Positions 30,559 to 38,560 of a stretch of DNA of 39,898 nucleotides are shown here, one piece after another. The notes under the pieces were generated by a model. The model saw only the letters and a list, made by a program, of their open reading frames with translations. It did not search any database and was not told the DNA's origin. The DNA comes from a virus. Position numbers and translations under genes: made by a program. The DNA lies in the IMG/VR virus record IMGVR_UViG_3300037493_001559, positions 1 through 39,898 of that record. The stretch is one strand, 5' to 3'. Positions within the stretch are counted from its first letter, which is position 1, and every line of letters begins with the position of its first letter.

Positions 30559-30867
30559 TTATTTAGTGGTTGTAATTTTCTCAATCTTAATTTTGATATA
30601 ATCCGCTGCTTTTTCAAGATCGGATAGTTCGAGTTTGTCGAATATGATTATAGCGTGATCGTATGGATGAATATCGAAGTACACATTGAAGTCGCCGTTA
30701 TCTATTGCCATCCAAAATGCATAACCATCTTCGGTATCACCCCAATAAAATCCGCCATATTCATAGTCCGTACATAAATCATTCTCCTCCTTCGGTTCGT
30801 TCCCTTGCTCCCGAATCCGCTTCTCAGCGAGTTCTCGGATCGGTTGTGGTAGGTCTTTTAATTTCAT
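30559..30867 (-). CDS. Acidic hypothetical protein (102 aa)
   Basis: The start at 30867 (MKLKDLPQPIRELAEKRI) is supported by the ATGA junction with the frame before it; an ATG 33 bases upstream gives an unlikely extension. Contains DLCTDYEYGGFYWGDTEDGY, a Trp/Tyr-rich acidic stretch, then a helical end. I have seen such sequence among Bacteroidetes phage proteins without known role. Confidence 0.6.
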   Translation of the reverse strand: MKLKDLPQPIRELAEKRIREQGNEPKEENDLCTDYEYGGFYWGDTEDGYAFWMAIDNGDFNVYFDIHPYDHAIIIFDKLELSDLEKAADYIKIKIEKITTTK

Positions 30868-30989
30868 GGCGTTATTAGTTTTGACCCCATAACAAACCAA
30901 TATTTTTTGTCGTACATGGTGTCTGTGTTATTTTTTACATAAAGAACATAATCGCCATTAGTTTCATGCTTCCTTGTTTTTCGGTTCAA
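30864..30989 (-). CDS. Possible micro-gene (41 aa from TTG, 17 aa from ATG)
   Basis: The frame between the 60-aa and 102-aa genes is open from a TTG at 30989 through NGDYVLYVKNNTDTMYDKKY to a stop that overlaps the next ATG (ATGA). The residue pattern is protein-like (beta strand YVLYVKN, then YWFVMGSKL). The only ATG (30917) would give 17 aa. Start uncertain; moderate support. Confidence 0.4.
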   Translation of the reverse strand: MNRKTRKHETNGDYVLYVKNNTDTMYDKKYWFVMGSKLITP

Positions 30990-31146
30990 ATTTTACCTCC
31001 CTCGTATGAGTATAGCTTTGAGGTGCTTCTTGCTGCGTTATGTTGCGCCTCTTCTTTTCGGCAATAGCTCGCCCAAGTAGTTCGGTGTCAATATAGCCTC
31101 CTATCATTCGCATGGAGGGGTCGTTTCGGTCGATTGTGTTTGTCAT
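30964..31146 (-). CDS. Basic hypothetical protein (60 aa)
   Basis: Start at 31146 (MTNTIDRNDPSMRMIGGYID), since the in-frame ATG at 31170 overlaps the -7 element at 31168-31175. Basic centre (AEKKRRNITQQE). No domain recognised. Confidence 0.55.
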   Translation of the reverse strand: MTNTIDRNDPSMRMIGGYIDTELLGRAIAEKKRRNITQQEAPQSYTHTREVKFEPKNKEA

Positions 31147-31167
31147 GTTGTTAGTTTTTTTACTCCG

Positions 31168-31175
31168 CAAATATA
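31168..31175 (-). promoter_or_regulatory. Promoter -7 element TATATTTG
   Basis: TATATTTGC lies 22 bp before the 60-aa gene. TTTG motifs occur 4 and 14 bp upstream, closer than the normal 17-23, so strength is uncertain. It follows a terminator-like sequence, which makes a new transcription unit likely. Confidence 0.5.
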
Positions 31176-31234
31176 ACTACAAATCGGAGCAAATTAACAC
31201 TTGGGGTTAATTTAGAATGGTTCTAAATAAGAAA

Positions 31235-31263
31235 AGCCCCGAATAACTCGACATAATCGGCGA
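31235..31263 (-). terminator. Weak terminator-like sequence
   Basis: On the minus strand a CCGA...TCGG pairing is followed by GGGCTTTTCTT shortly after the lipoprotein gene stop. The stem is short and imperfect, so this is only a candidate. Confidence 0.35.
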
Positions 31264-31269
31264 AATAAT

Positions 31270-31845
31270 TTATTTTATAAAAGCTATCTGCGTCCGAATA
31301 TCCCACAATGAACCGCCCGAACCAACCTCGATGTAAACGCCCGACTTTCTTCGCCCGACTGATGAGATATTAATCTGAGCAATGTAGTAGGCTATCTTCG
31401 TTTGCCCTTCATAGAGCGTGATAGACCAAGCGTTCCCTATGAGTTTTATTGAGCAAAAGTATTTCGTGTTGTACTTCAATAATAGATTACCGCCTAAACT
31501 GTCTTTAAATGCCGTATAAGAGAACTTGCCACGATCGTGGATATATGGACAAGCAATTAACCCGTTGCGCTCTCTGTCGGCTCGTCTGACCCCTAATCGA
31601 ATAGAGTTACGCCCGAATAAATCCGATATTCCACAGACCTTATGCGTACTATTGTCGGGTGATTGATAGAGTTGCGCCCATGTGCTATCTAGAATAAAGT
31701 AATATTCTAACTTAGTCGAAGCCGTTCCGCTAATTGTCGGGGTGCAATAAGTTTCGCCTTTCGGGACGGTGTAGGTAGTCCACGATTGAGCGTTACCGCA
31801 TCCGTAAAAGAGTAGGCTAAGAAGTAGGAGTATCGTTCGTATCAT
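31270..31845 (-). CDS. Lipoprotein, lysis region (191 aa)
   Basis: From the ATG at 31845 the N-terminus MIRTILLLLSLLFYGCGNAQ is a lipoprotein signal with lipobox FYGC; 11 extra residues from an upstream ATG would spoil it. The mature part is a beta-rich jelly-roll-like domain (KLEYYFILDSTWAQLY, YYIAQINISSVGRRKSGVYI). Phage lipoproteins in lysis clusters can block superinfection or alter the envelope. No catalytic motif is seen. Overlaps the holin-like gene by 29 bp. Confidence 0.62.
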   Translation of the reverse strand: MIRTILLLLSLLFYGCGNAQSWTTYTVPKGETYCTPTISGTASTKLEYYFILDSTWAQLYQSPDNSTHKVCGISDLFGRNSIRLGVRRADRERNGLIACPYIHDRGKFSYTAFKDSLGGNLLLKYNTKYFCSIKLIGNAWSITLYEGQTKIAYYIAQINISSVGRRKSGVYIEVGSGGSLWDIRTQIAFIK

Positions 31846-32065
31846 CCTTAAAAAAGTTTGATAATATTTTCCCGACAAAAGTCAACACAACAGAGAATAC
31901 GGTTACCGTTGTGAGTAGCTTTTGTAATTTCTCATCTTCGACATTAAGAGCCGAGATAAGCGTTATCGAACTGATAGCCGTACCACCTGCGAGAATGGTG
32001 TCGCCAATCTTGCGAAATAGTTTAGGCGTAGGCTCGAAGTAGTGTTTCCAATCGAATGAAGCCAT
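31817..32065 (-). CDS. Holin-like protein (82 aa)
   Basis: Two hydrophobic segments (about 24-41, AGGTAISSITLISALNVE, and 50-68, LLTTVTVFSVVLTFVGKIL), a charged C-terminus (FFKDDTNDTP). Size, topology and position next to the M15 endolysin fit a class II-type holin that lets the endolysin reach the cell wall. Confidence 0.6.
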   Translation of the reverse strand: MASFDWKHYFEPTPKLFRKIGDTILAGGTAISSITLISALNVEDEKLQKLLTTVTVFSVVLTFVGKILSNFFKDDTNDTPTS

Positions 32066-32067
32066 GT

Positions 32068-32535
32068 TTATACATTTTTAATTTGAAAGTGCATACCATC
32101 AGGTCGAGTTTTCCAATCCGCGCCACAGTCCACAATAGGACGTGATACGGATATAAACTTTTCGCTGAATGGTGTTAATCCTCTTCGTCTGCAATCATCA
32201 GCGGTTAACCCTAATGGATTATGCGAGGCGTTAACATCTATTGCACAACCGAAGGAATGAAGCGATAAACTACGAAGCCCTCTTTTCATTCGCACATTAA
32301 AGCATCCATCCCACGTCTTAATTTCCTTCAATAAATCAGCCTCTAATAAAGCCAACAACCACCTTTCGATGATTGTACCGAATGCTTTATTACAGTATAT
32401 TTTAGAAGGTATTACGCCATTCGATAAATGGATAGTCGGGTTAAGTGCGTACAATGTCATGTTTCGCATTTCCCACTTCGACTGCTCGTTGATAGGTGAT
32501 CCGAATCGGTTAATACAATCTTGAGATGTTACCAT
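32068..32535 (-). CDS. Endolysin, M15-family peptidase (155 aa)
   Basis: LHSFGCAIDVN (92-102) and PDGMHFQ (145-151) form the M15 zinc site: His93, Asp100 and His149, with the acidic residue before GMH as catalytic base candidate. M15 enzymes act as L,D- or D,D-peptidases that cut peptidoglycan stem peptides. No cell-wall-binding domain or signal peptide is attached, so a holin is needed. Overlaps the membrane protein gene before it by one base. Confidence 0.85.
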   Translation of the reverse strand: MVTSQDCINRFGSPINEQSKWEMRNMTLYALNPTIHLSNGVIPSKIYCNKAFGTIIERWLLALLEADLLKEIKTWDGCFNVRMKRGLRSLSLHSFGCAIDVNASHNPLGLTADDCRRRGLTPFSEKFISVSRPIVDCGADWKTRPDGMHFQIKNV

Positions 32536-32879
32536 TATTTTCGTTTATTAGCACCTGTTAGTAGGGCAGTTGTGAGTAATGTTGAGAGTAGATTAATAAT
32601 CTCTAGAATCAGTTTTTCAAATAAAATCTTTTCATTCATCTCGTAGGCATACCTACACGTCCATTCATTGAAGTAGTGATAGATAGCGAATGAATAGACG
32701 AACCAAAGTACCGGCACACAGAATGCTATCGTTAGGTTGTCATCCGTTAGATAGGTATTTTCCCACGACTTATGTCGAGAGGAAACTATTCCGTACGTTA
32801 CATAGGCAATGCCACCCATAAGAATAAGCATCGTAAGCCATTGAACGGCAAAACAGGAACGGTATAAAAAGTTCAACAT
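32535..32879 (-). CDS. Membrane protein of the lysis cluster (114 aa)
   Basis: Hydrophobic segments at about 11-31 (AVQWLTMLILMGGIAYVTYG), 49-66 (LTIAFCVPVLWFVYSFAI) and 90-107 (ILEIINLLSTLLTTALLT). Three membrane helices next to the endolysin suggest a class I-type holin or antiholin. It shares a base with the endolysin start. Confidence 0.58.
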   Translation of the reverse strand: MLNFLYRSCFAVQWLTMLILMGGIAYVTYGIVSSRHKSWENTYLTDDNLTIAFCVPVLWFVYSFAIYHYFNEWTCRYAYEMNEKILFEKLILEIINLLSTLLTTALLTGANKRK

Positions 32880-32882
32880 AGG

Positions 32883-33167
32883 CTATACCTTTCGGCTCAT
32901 TCTGTCTTCTCTTAGGTCTTTTCGTAGTTCATCGACTGCATTAATAAGTCCATGCAATGCGAGTGTATTTAATTCTTTCGCCTTGTTCGATGATTCGATG
33001 ATTGTTTCCAACTTCATCGAGTAGGCTTTTCTATCTTCCTTATTATCCTTGTATAGCCAAATGATACCACCAACTACGGACGTTATCACACCACCTAAAC
33101 ACCATATAACCCATTGGAACTGTCCTGCATCTACGGTAGGCATATTTCCAAGCATTGCGTCTGTCAT
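32883..33167 (-). CDS. Single-span membrane protein with coiled coil (94 aa)
   Basis: One membrane helix near 19-38 (WVIWCLGGVITSVVGGIIWL) and a charged helical C-terminal half (YKDNKEDRKAYSMKLETIIE). The layout resembles small phage proteins beside endolysins that assist holins. First gene after the terminator of the tail tube gene. Confidence 0.55.
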   Translation of the reverse strand: MTDAMLGNMPTVDAGQFQWVIWCLGGVITSVVGGIIWLYKDNKEDRKAYSMKLETIIESSNKAKELNTLALHGLINAVDELRKDLREDRMSRKV

Positions 33168-33183
33168 AGTTATAATGAATAAA

Positions 33184-33201
33184 AGCCTCTTACGGGAGGC
33201 T
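33184..33201 (-). terminator. Terminator after the tail tube gene
   Basis: Minus strand AGCCTC, six-base loop, GAGGCT followed by TTTATT, placed 8 bp after the stop of the 185-aa gene. It separates the virion genes from the lysis genes. Confidence 0.78.
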
Positions 33202-33208
33202 ATTTATT

Positions 33209-33766
33209 TTATGCGTAATAGTAACAAGAATCAAAGATGTTAGCAGGTGTGTCATAAGGCACAGGGCTATCAGGTGAAGACCATTTAGCTTGAACCTCCC
33301 AAACAACATTCGATTTAGTATCGTCCGCAATCGGATTCTTAGGTGTTAATGTTACAGGAACATCAACCAAGTGAATCGAATTAGAAGTACGGAATGCGAT
33401 TTTCTTAGTCGATACGTTACGGATAGCGTTATAGAAGTCGGCATTGTCCTTATAATTTGGATCTTTGAACGTCAGTGTGTGTACTGTTATTCCGTTGGTT
33501 GTTTCTTTATCCCCGAATCCCGCTAATTCAGAAGTTGATCCTCCATCGTATGAACCTAGTGTTTCCCAAATTACAGTGATCTTCCCTGTTGTAATTCCTG
33601 TATTCCATTCGGAAGCGAGGGTAGGGTCTGTAAAGGTGAATGATTCATCAATGATAGCTACCGATCTGATACGCCCGAACTCATAAGTCGGGCATGGCGA
33701 ACAAGTGTAAGCAGGTACTGTTCCACCTGGTCCGCAGTTACCCGTTGGGTAATATACCGTTGGCAT
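33209..33766 (-). CDS. Major tail tube protein candidate (185 aa)
   Basis: Beta-rich protein with a Cys-rich N-terminal stretch (YYPTGNCGPGGTVPAYTCSP) followed by FGRIRSVAIIDESFTF and a sandwich-like core. The size, the position after the connector genes and the own terminator (needed for high copy number) fit the tail tube subunit. The NCG...CSPC motif at the start is unusual. Confidence 0.6.
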   Translation of the reverse strand: MPTVYYPTGNCGPGGTVPAYTCSPCPTYEFGRIRSVAIIDESFTFTDPTLASEWNTGITTGKITVIWETLGSYDGGSTSELAGFGDKETTNGITVHTLTFKDPNYKDNADFYNAIRNVSTKKIAFRTSNSIHLVDVPVTLTPKNPIADDTKSNVVWEVQAKWSSPDSPVPYDTPANIFDSCYYYA

Positions 33767-33791
33767 GATTTAATTTTTTTAGGTGAATAAA

Positions 33792-34394
33792 TTAGTTACA
33801 CTCATCACAGTTAGTAGCGCAATTAGAATCGTAATGAACAACGACCTGAATCGTTATTGCAAATAAATATTGGGACGTAGATAGCTGATAATCGTATCCA
33901 CTATATTCATTGTTCCATACGGCTATTGAATCATCGTTGATCTCGGTAGCATCGATCTCAACGGATTGTACACCCGTTAATGTGGAAGTGAATGATGTCG
34001 GCAGTATTGTAGGGATAGCATAACTTACGAGATCGGAAATTTCAAACTCGTTCTTTCTAGTTCGATCTAAGTCAGCATAACAGATAAGATTTAGATTTGT
34101 TGTTTCAATCTTCATCCTATTGCTATCCCCGAAATTATTGTCTGATGTCGTTATCGCCCGTGATACAATTCGATAATAACCGAATAGGTTATATCGGTCG
34201 TCAATACCTGCGAACTGAGTACCATCAGCGATTGAGTATAATATCGGCAATCGCTTCTGACCTTCCTCTGATATTAGAGGTACTGACTTTGCGATACCGT
34301 TGAATTTCTTAATGAACTTAGCCTGATCCAATACACTACCACTCGCCACCATAGTAGCGTTAATCTCATCGACTATATTAGTTAGGTATGGCAT
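33792..34394 (-). CDS. Tail terminator / neck protein candidate (200 aa)
   Basis: Mixed alpha/beta protein that comes after the HK97 gp10-like gene (start shares a base with its stop) and before the tail tube gene, the usual place of the tail terminator. It ends with a Cys cluster, NCATNCDECN. Assigned by gene order; no diagnostic motif. Confidence 0.5.
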   Translation of the reverse strand: MPYLTNIVDEINATMVASGSVLDQAKFIKKFNGIAKSVPLISEEGQKRLPILYSIADGTQFAGIDDRYNLFGYYRIVSRAITTSDNNFGDSNRMKIETTNLNLICYADLDRTRKNEFEISDLVSYAIPTILPTSFTSTLTGVQSVEIDATEINDDSIAVWNNEYSGYDYQLSTSQYLFAITIQVVVHYDSNCATNCDECN

Positions 34395-34981
34395 TATATT
34401 TTTCCCGCTCTATCTTTCACGAAATCATTAGCGATCTTCATAATCTGCAACCGCTCCGTTTTCGTAGGTGTGAATATTTTCTTTTTGTATCTCTGTTCAT
34501 GGATCGTTGCAAGTTTAGCATTCAGCTCTTGCTTCCATCCAATCCCGTAGCCGTTAGTAATCTTTGTCGGCTCTTTGTTGGTCTTTCCTAAGGTGAAGTC
34601 ATTCTCCATATTTCGGGTCAATGACAATATCACCTTTCTATCATTCGTACGGTTGTACTTAATTCGTGGTTTGCCTTTATTCTTACCCTTCGTATATTTT
34701 CCGCTATCCTTCGGTTGTCCCGCCTTTTCGCCTCTCTTATACACGCCTGAATTAGCATACACGCCCGTACGGATATTCATATATTTATCTGTGTAATATC
34801 CAATATTTGCACCCGATGAGTCTTGCCCTCTCTCGTGAATACGTTCACGCATCTGAGCCGCCAATGATACCGCCATTTCTCGCATCAGCATATCAATCTG
34901 TTGAGGTGAAAATGAAACATCGAATTTCTTCTGAATGTTCATCACCACCTGACTGATATTAGACGATACTTTGACGCTCAT
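34394..34981 (-). CDS. Head-tail joining protein, HK97 gp10-like (195 aa)
   Basis: MREMAVSLAAQMRERIHERG near 28-47 is the typical helix followed by GANIGYYTDKYMNIRTGVYA (a phage tail-completion pattern), then a long basic region (YKRGEKAGQPKDSGKYTKGK). The ATG is part of ATGA shared with the 14-aa micro-gene before it. Likely forms the connector between portal complex and tail. Confidence 0.6.
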   Translation of the reverse strand: MSVKVSSNISQVVMNIQKKFDVSFSPQQIDMLMREMAVSLAAQMRERIHERGQDSSGANIGYYTDKYMNIRTGVYANSGVYKRGEKAGQPKDSGKYTKGKNKGKPRIKYNRTNDRKVILSLTRNMENDFTLGKTNKEPTKITNGYGIGWKQELNAKLATIHEQRYKKKIFTPTKTERLQIMKIANDFVKDRAGKI

Positions 34982-35022
34982 TTCTTGCCTCCACGTCCAC
35001 CCTTACCACAGTTGCATCCCAT
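34978..35022 (-). CDS. Micro-gene for a 14-residue Cys/Gly peptide
   Basis: Reads MGCNCGKGGRGGKK and stops. It starts one base after the stop of the 341-aa gene (TGATATG) and its stop overlaps the next ATG (ATGA), so the gap is filled exactly and translation is coupled on both sides. The CxC motif followed by a Gly/Lys-rich tail could bind a metal ion or DNA, or the frame may only serve to hand over ribosomes. Confidence 0.55.
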   Translation of the reverse strand: MGCNCGKGGRGGKK

Positions 35023-35023
35023 A

Positions 35024-36049
35024 TCAATAGAATTTATTAGTCGTGATTACTGTTATCTCTTGATTGCATTCTAAGCAATGCGAATTAGCAAGTTCGATAC
35101 CATCAACGGCATTCATGAGGCTATTCATGAAGTCATCCATGAACTTCTTCTCATAGTCGATAGCCGTCTGTTTGCCGACAATAGTGTATTGATTTAGCCT
35201 ATCCGATGTCTGAACCTCTCGCATGATCTCAACACCTAAGCAATACAACCATGCGCGAGTGAATAAGTCCCGATTCTGACATACTACCGAATCAAACAAG
35301 CACTTAACGGACGCTATCAGACTAACCCCGAAGGTATCAGCCCCTAGGGTCAAATTAGCGTATTCAATCGTTGATGTTATTGCGTTGGTAGTAGATGCCC
35401 CACGAATGGTTAATCCGTTGCCATATCCTTCCGTTACCGATCGAGTTAATACCTTCGAAGTAGCGGTTATATTCTCGGCATCAATAGCCACTAATATCCG
35501 TTGTGGATTGTGGAGGTATGAGCCTGTAAAAGTCTGATCTATATTAATGGTATTCCATCCCACTACGACTGTTATGGTAGTAGTGTATAAAACTTCCGAA
35601 GTATCTAAGTCGATAATCTTCATCGCCACCGATTCGCCTACATCAGATGAAAAATATACTGATACGGATTGAATGTGTATTGATGTTAATGGGTCATGCC
35701 ATTGTGTTGTGTTGTACTCGTTGATGGATAGATAAACACCTTTAGTCTTTAATCCATCCGATGAAAAGGTAGTCGATGTATCAATGTACTTACGAAGATT
35801 GTAGGCATTTAATACATTTATTAGTTTCGCCTTTTTGTTGAACTCGGAACGAACGGCATCACGAAAACGCAATACGGCTCTATTCTCAATATCGTTCAAT
35901 ACCCCCTTGAAAGTTTCTTGCCCTTCATCGGCTATTGATGAAAGCATCTTTTTGTTGACCACTTCCAATACGTCAATAGTCAAACCGCTTGAAGGGGTAG
36001 TAGTACCCCCACAAGCAGTTAAACTAATGTAGCCTCTAAGACAATCCAT
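35024..36049 (-). CDS. Connector/structural protein with Cys-ended termini (341 aa)
   Basis: N-terminus MDCLRGYISLTACGGTTTPS followed by SGLTIDVLEVVN, a start that I associate with a structural family in Bacteroidetes phages. The centre (about 120-235) looks like an inserted jelly roll (SIHIQSVSVYFSSDVGESVA). The end has HCLECNQEI. Coded right after the capsid protein (5-bp gap), so probably the head-tail connector or a capsid accessory. Confidence 0.55.
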   Translation of the reverse strand: MDCLRGYISLTACGGTTTPSSGLTIDVLEVVNKKMLSSIADEGQETFKGVLNDIENRAVLRFRDAVRSEFNKKAKLINVLNAYNLRKYIDTSTTFSSDGLKTKGVYLSINEYNTTQWHDPLTSIHIQSVSVYFSSDVGESVAMKIIDLDTSEVLYTTTITVVVGWNTINIDQTFTGSYLHNPQRILVAIDAENITATSKVLTRSVTEGYGNGLTIRGASTTNAITSTIEYANLTLGADTFGVSLIASVKCLFDSVVCQNRDLFTRAWLYCLGVEIMREVQTSDRLNQYTIVGKQTAIDYEKKFMDDFMNSLMNAVDGIELANSHCLECNQEITVITTNKFY

Positions 36050-36054
36050 AAGGA

Positions 36055-37173
36055 TTAAGAGTTTGTAGCAGTATAGTACAATGTACCGTTGTCACCGCTC
36101 AACGCATCGCCACCGTCAAATAAATCTGTCGGAGGTGTGAATAAGCCGTAATTCTTGAATAACGTAATCTGCCATCCTGCATCAACCGATGTAGAACCTG
36201 CATATCCGCCCGTCTTCGTTTCAGTACAAGTGTTATACACCATGTTCACATCCCAACGAACAGGAACAGGGCCATTAGGCGACCAACAAGTATTGTTAGG
36301 GTCGATGATTGTGAATTTCTTCACCGTTCCTAAGTCCATTTGGAAGTTACCCGCATTGCGGATGTCCTCGATGATGTGAATAGAGCCTGGGGCGAATACC
36401 CCGAATTTATTAGCACCCCAAGTTGTAGCAGTTTTCTGAGAAGCGTAGAACGCAAATCCTAACTTATCAGCCATTGCCTGACCGTCAACACCGTATTGGT
36501 TAAGACCGACAGCTCCCAACTGATTTGCAAATCCTTGAATGATTCCGTTACCTACGATGATAGGCGTTCCGCAATTCTCATTAATTTGGTAGTCTGTCAA
36601 GATACGTGTAATGCCTTCATTGAAGTTTTGCGTTGTTCCGTTAACGTTGAAGTTAACCGTTTGCGCTGCATTCGATCCTGCACGTACGTTCATTCCGAAT
36701 TTAGTTGACATGGAAGTCGTTAATACCGTTTCCATCTTACTATATAATCCGTTCATCAACGTAGTCAATACGTCATAGTGTTCCGCCATGAATGGAGATA
36801 CACCTGTTAACGATTGACCATCTGCCGAAACCATACGTGAAGCATCTTCACAATATAATCGGATTTTGTCATCCGTTACTTGTGCTGACAGTTGAACGTA
36901 TTGGTCAACTGCTGCCGTTGTTTCTTTGTATGCAGGGATTACGTCAACGCCACAAGAGGCAGACGTTTGTACCTGCGCCTCTGTCGAACGTTGTTTATAC
37001 TTTACACGAATTGAACGGGAATGTCCGTTAGTGTATGCCTCTGCGAATGGTCTATCCGTTGCCGAATATAACATATTAACCATTCCGTTGAGAGTTCTTT
37101 TTGCACCGCCATAGTTCTGACCTGCAATAAATTTCTGATGAAGCAACATCGCTTCACAATAACCAAGTGCCAT
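36055..37173 (-). CDS. Major capsid protein (372 aa)
   Basis: Order portal, MuF, scaffold, this gene, its own promoter and its size identify the capsid subunit, presumably with an HK97 fold. N-terminus MALGYCEAMLLHQKFIAGQN. Segments SVDAGWQITLFKNYGLFTPP and CSPNGPVPVRWDVNMVYN are like late strands of known phage coats. Residues that would crosslink cannot be judged. A 209-bp non-coding leader with terminator and promoter precedes it. Confidence 0.78.
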   Translation of the reverse strand: MALGYCEAMLLHQKFIAGQNYGGAKRTLNGMVNMLYSATDRPFAEAYTNGHSRSIRVKYKQRSTEAQVQTSASCGVDVIPAYKETTAAVDQYVQLSAQVTDDKIRLYCEDASRMVSADGQSLTGVSPFMAEHYDVLTTLMNGLYSKMETVLTTSMSTKFGMNVRAGSNAAQTVNFNVNGTTQNFNEGITRILTDYQINENCGTPIIVGNGIIQGFANQLGAVGLNQYGVDGQAMADKLGFAFYASQKTATTWGANKFGVFAPGSIHIIEDIRNAGNFQMDLGTVKKFTIIDPNNTCWSPNGPVPVRWDVNMVYNTCTETKTGGYAGSTSVDAGWQITLFKNYGLFTPPTDLFDGGDALSGDNGTLYYTATNS

Positions 37174-37302
37174 TTTTTAATTGGATTTAGATTGTTTAAT
37201 TAATAAGTGATTTGGCTTTCTCAGCCCTTATTGTAAGTCTTTCGACAATCTTTAAAATAACCCAATAAAGGGAACTTGCTACTAATTCGTGATGAATTAA
37301 GG

Positions 37303-37335
37303 CAAATATAAGTAATAAAATTAAAAAAAAGCAAA
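37303..37335 (-). promoter_or_regulatory. Capsid gene promoter (TTTG-21 bp-TATATTTG)
   Basis: TTTG at 37335-37332 and TATATTTG at 37310-37303, spaced by 21 bp, match the Bacteroidetes -33/-7 pattern. The mRNA would have a leader of about 120 nt. Located after the terminator of the scaffold gene, so the capsid gene can be made in larger amounts than portal or scaffold. Confidence 0.75.
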
Positions 37336-37361
37336 AAGGGCAAAATTTCTTTCGCCCCTTT
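37333..37361 (-). terminator. Terminator after the scaffold gene
   Basis: On the minus strand AAAGGGGC pairs with GCCCTTT (one G-T pair) around a 12-14-nt loop, followed by TTTTT and a further T8 tract. It lies 21 bp after the scaffold stop and its T-run overlaps the -33 box of the capsid promoter. Confidence 0.65.
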
Positions 37362-37382
37362 CCTCAACACAAATCAACTTCA

Positions 37383-38228
37383 CTATACCTTAGATGCCCT
37401 CAGGCTCTGTATGTCGGCATTAATCATATCGACTACGTGGTTATTAGTATGTTGACCACCGCCATTCCCTTGACCGCCGTTTCCGCTATTGTCGTTCTTC
37501 TTCAATAGTGGTGATACCGTTCTATCCATGAAGTCCTTCAATGTTACGGGCTTGTTATTCTCGAAGTATCCGATTGATTCATCATCAGAAGATACTAACG
37601 ATAATGAGCCGTTATCAAGTTTAATCTTAGCTTTTACTTTGCTCAACTCATCAGCTAATAAGTTCTTTGCCGTAATAGGTGCAATGGTAGCGGGGATAGC
37701 ATCAGTATAAGAATAGCCCGCCATCATAGCAGCTAACTTATCCTCTGTCTTTTCTCTGATGTACTCATTACGGATATTAGCGACCTCCGACTGATGAACC
37801 GTTGTCATCTCCGCTAGTTTAGCGTTTAGCACTTTAATCTCATCGGCTGCCTTCTGTGATCCGCTCCCCGATGCCTTAGCACGTTCCTGAATAATCTCGT
37901 TGATCTTCTCGCGCATGATCGGGAACTTCTCATAGGTGGTCTTAGTAGATAGTACCGATGCCTTTTGGTCATCAGTAAATCCAAGTTCATCCATAGTCTT
38001 CTCTAGTTCCTTCTCTACTGGCGTAAGTGAAGCTCCGTAGTAGTGAGACTTTAGGGCGGGGTGGTTCTTTGCCTGTTCGATAGATACAAGCGAATTGACA
38101 GTACTTGATATTGCATCAGGGACTTCAATCTGTAATGACGGATTAGCGACTAAGGCTATCAAGTCCTTATCTGTTGGGGTAACGCCTGATCGGGTCAGTA
38201 CGTCATTAATCATTTCTGAAAGTAACAT
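37383..38228 (-). CDS. Scaffolding protein candidate (281 aa)
   Basis: Helical and charged, with a central coiled coil (KAADEIKVLNAKLAEMTTVH and following) and a Gly/Asn-rich linker near the C-terminus (NDNSGNGGQGNGGGQHTNNH) leading to a short C-terminal helix. Coiled-coil protein directly before the capsid gene is the standard place for the scaffold, whose C-terminal helix binds coat subunits. No protease motif was seen. Confidence 0.68.
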   Translation of the reverse strand: MLLSEMINDVLTRSGVTPTDKDLIALVANPSLQIEVPDAISSTVNSLVSIEQAKNHPALKSHYYGASLTPVEKELEKTMDELGFTDDQKASVLSTKTTYEKFPIMREKINEIIQERAKASGSGSQKAADEIKVLNAKLAEMTTVHQSEVANIRNEYIREKTEDKLAAMMAGYSYTDAIPATIAPITAKNLLADELSKVKAKIKLDNGSLSLVSSDDESIGYFENNKPVTLKDFMDRTVSPLLKKNDNSGNGGQGNGGGQHTNNHVVDMINADIQSLRASKV

Positions 38229-38230
38229 AA

Positions 38231-38560
38231 TTAAGCTGATTTAGTGGTTGATTTCTTTGGATTTGCTAGATGTATCTGAGGCGGCTCGTCAACGTTTGGA
38301 TGTGCCTCAATAGGTAGTTCTGTTTGCGTCTTCTTGAATTGATCAGCCGATTGTTTAGCTGCCTCCTTGATAGCCCCCATATCTATCGACTGTCGGGCTG
38401 CATCAATACGTTTCTGCTTCTCTTCATCCGATAGGTGAGGTCGCAGGATGAACTTCGTCCCTTCATTGTTATGAACCTGTTCAAAGGTTTCACGATTGGC
38501 AGCGGGTATCGTTGCCGCTAATTGACCGCTAATGATAACGTCTAATAGTTCTTCTTTCAT
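38231..38560 (-). CDS. Hypothetical head-region protein (109 aa)
   Basis: Helical N-terminal part (LLDVIISGQLAATIPAANRE) and a Pro/Lys-rich end (VDEPPQIHLANPKKSTTKSA). It lies between the MuF-like gene (4-bp overlap) and the scaffold (2-bp gap). Could be a head accessory or scaffold partner; not recognised. Confidence 0.55.
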   Translation of the reverse strand: MKEELLDVIISGQLAATIPAANRETFEQVHNNEGTKFILRPHLSDEEKQKRIDAARQSIDMGAIKEAAKQSADQFKKTQTELPIEAHPNVDEPPQIHLANPKKSTTKSA

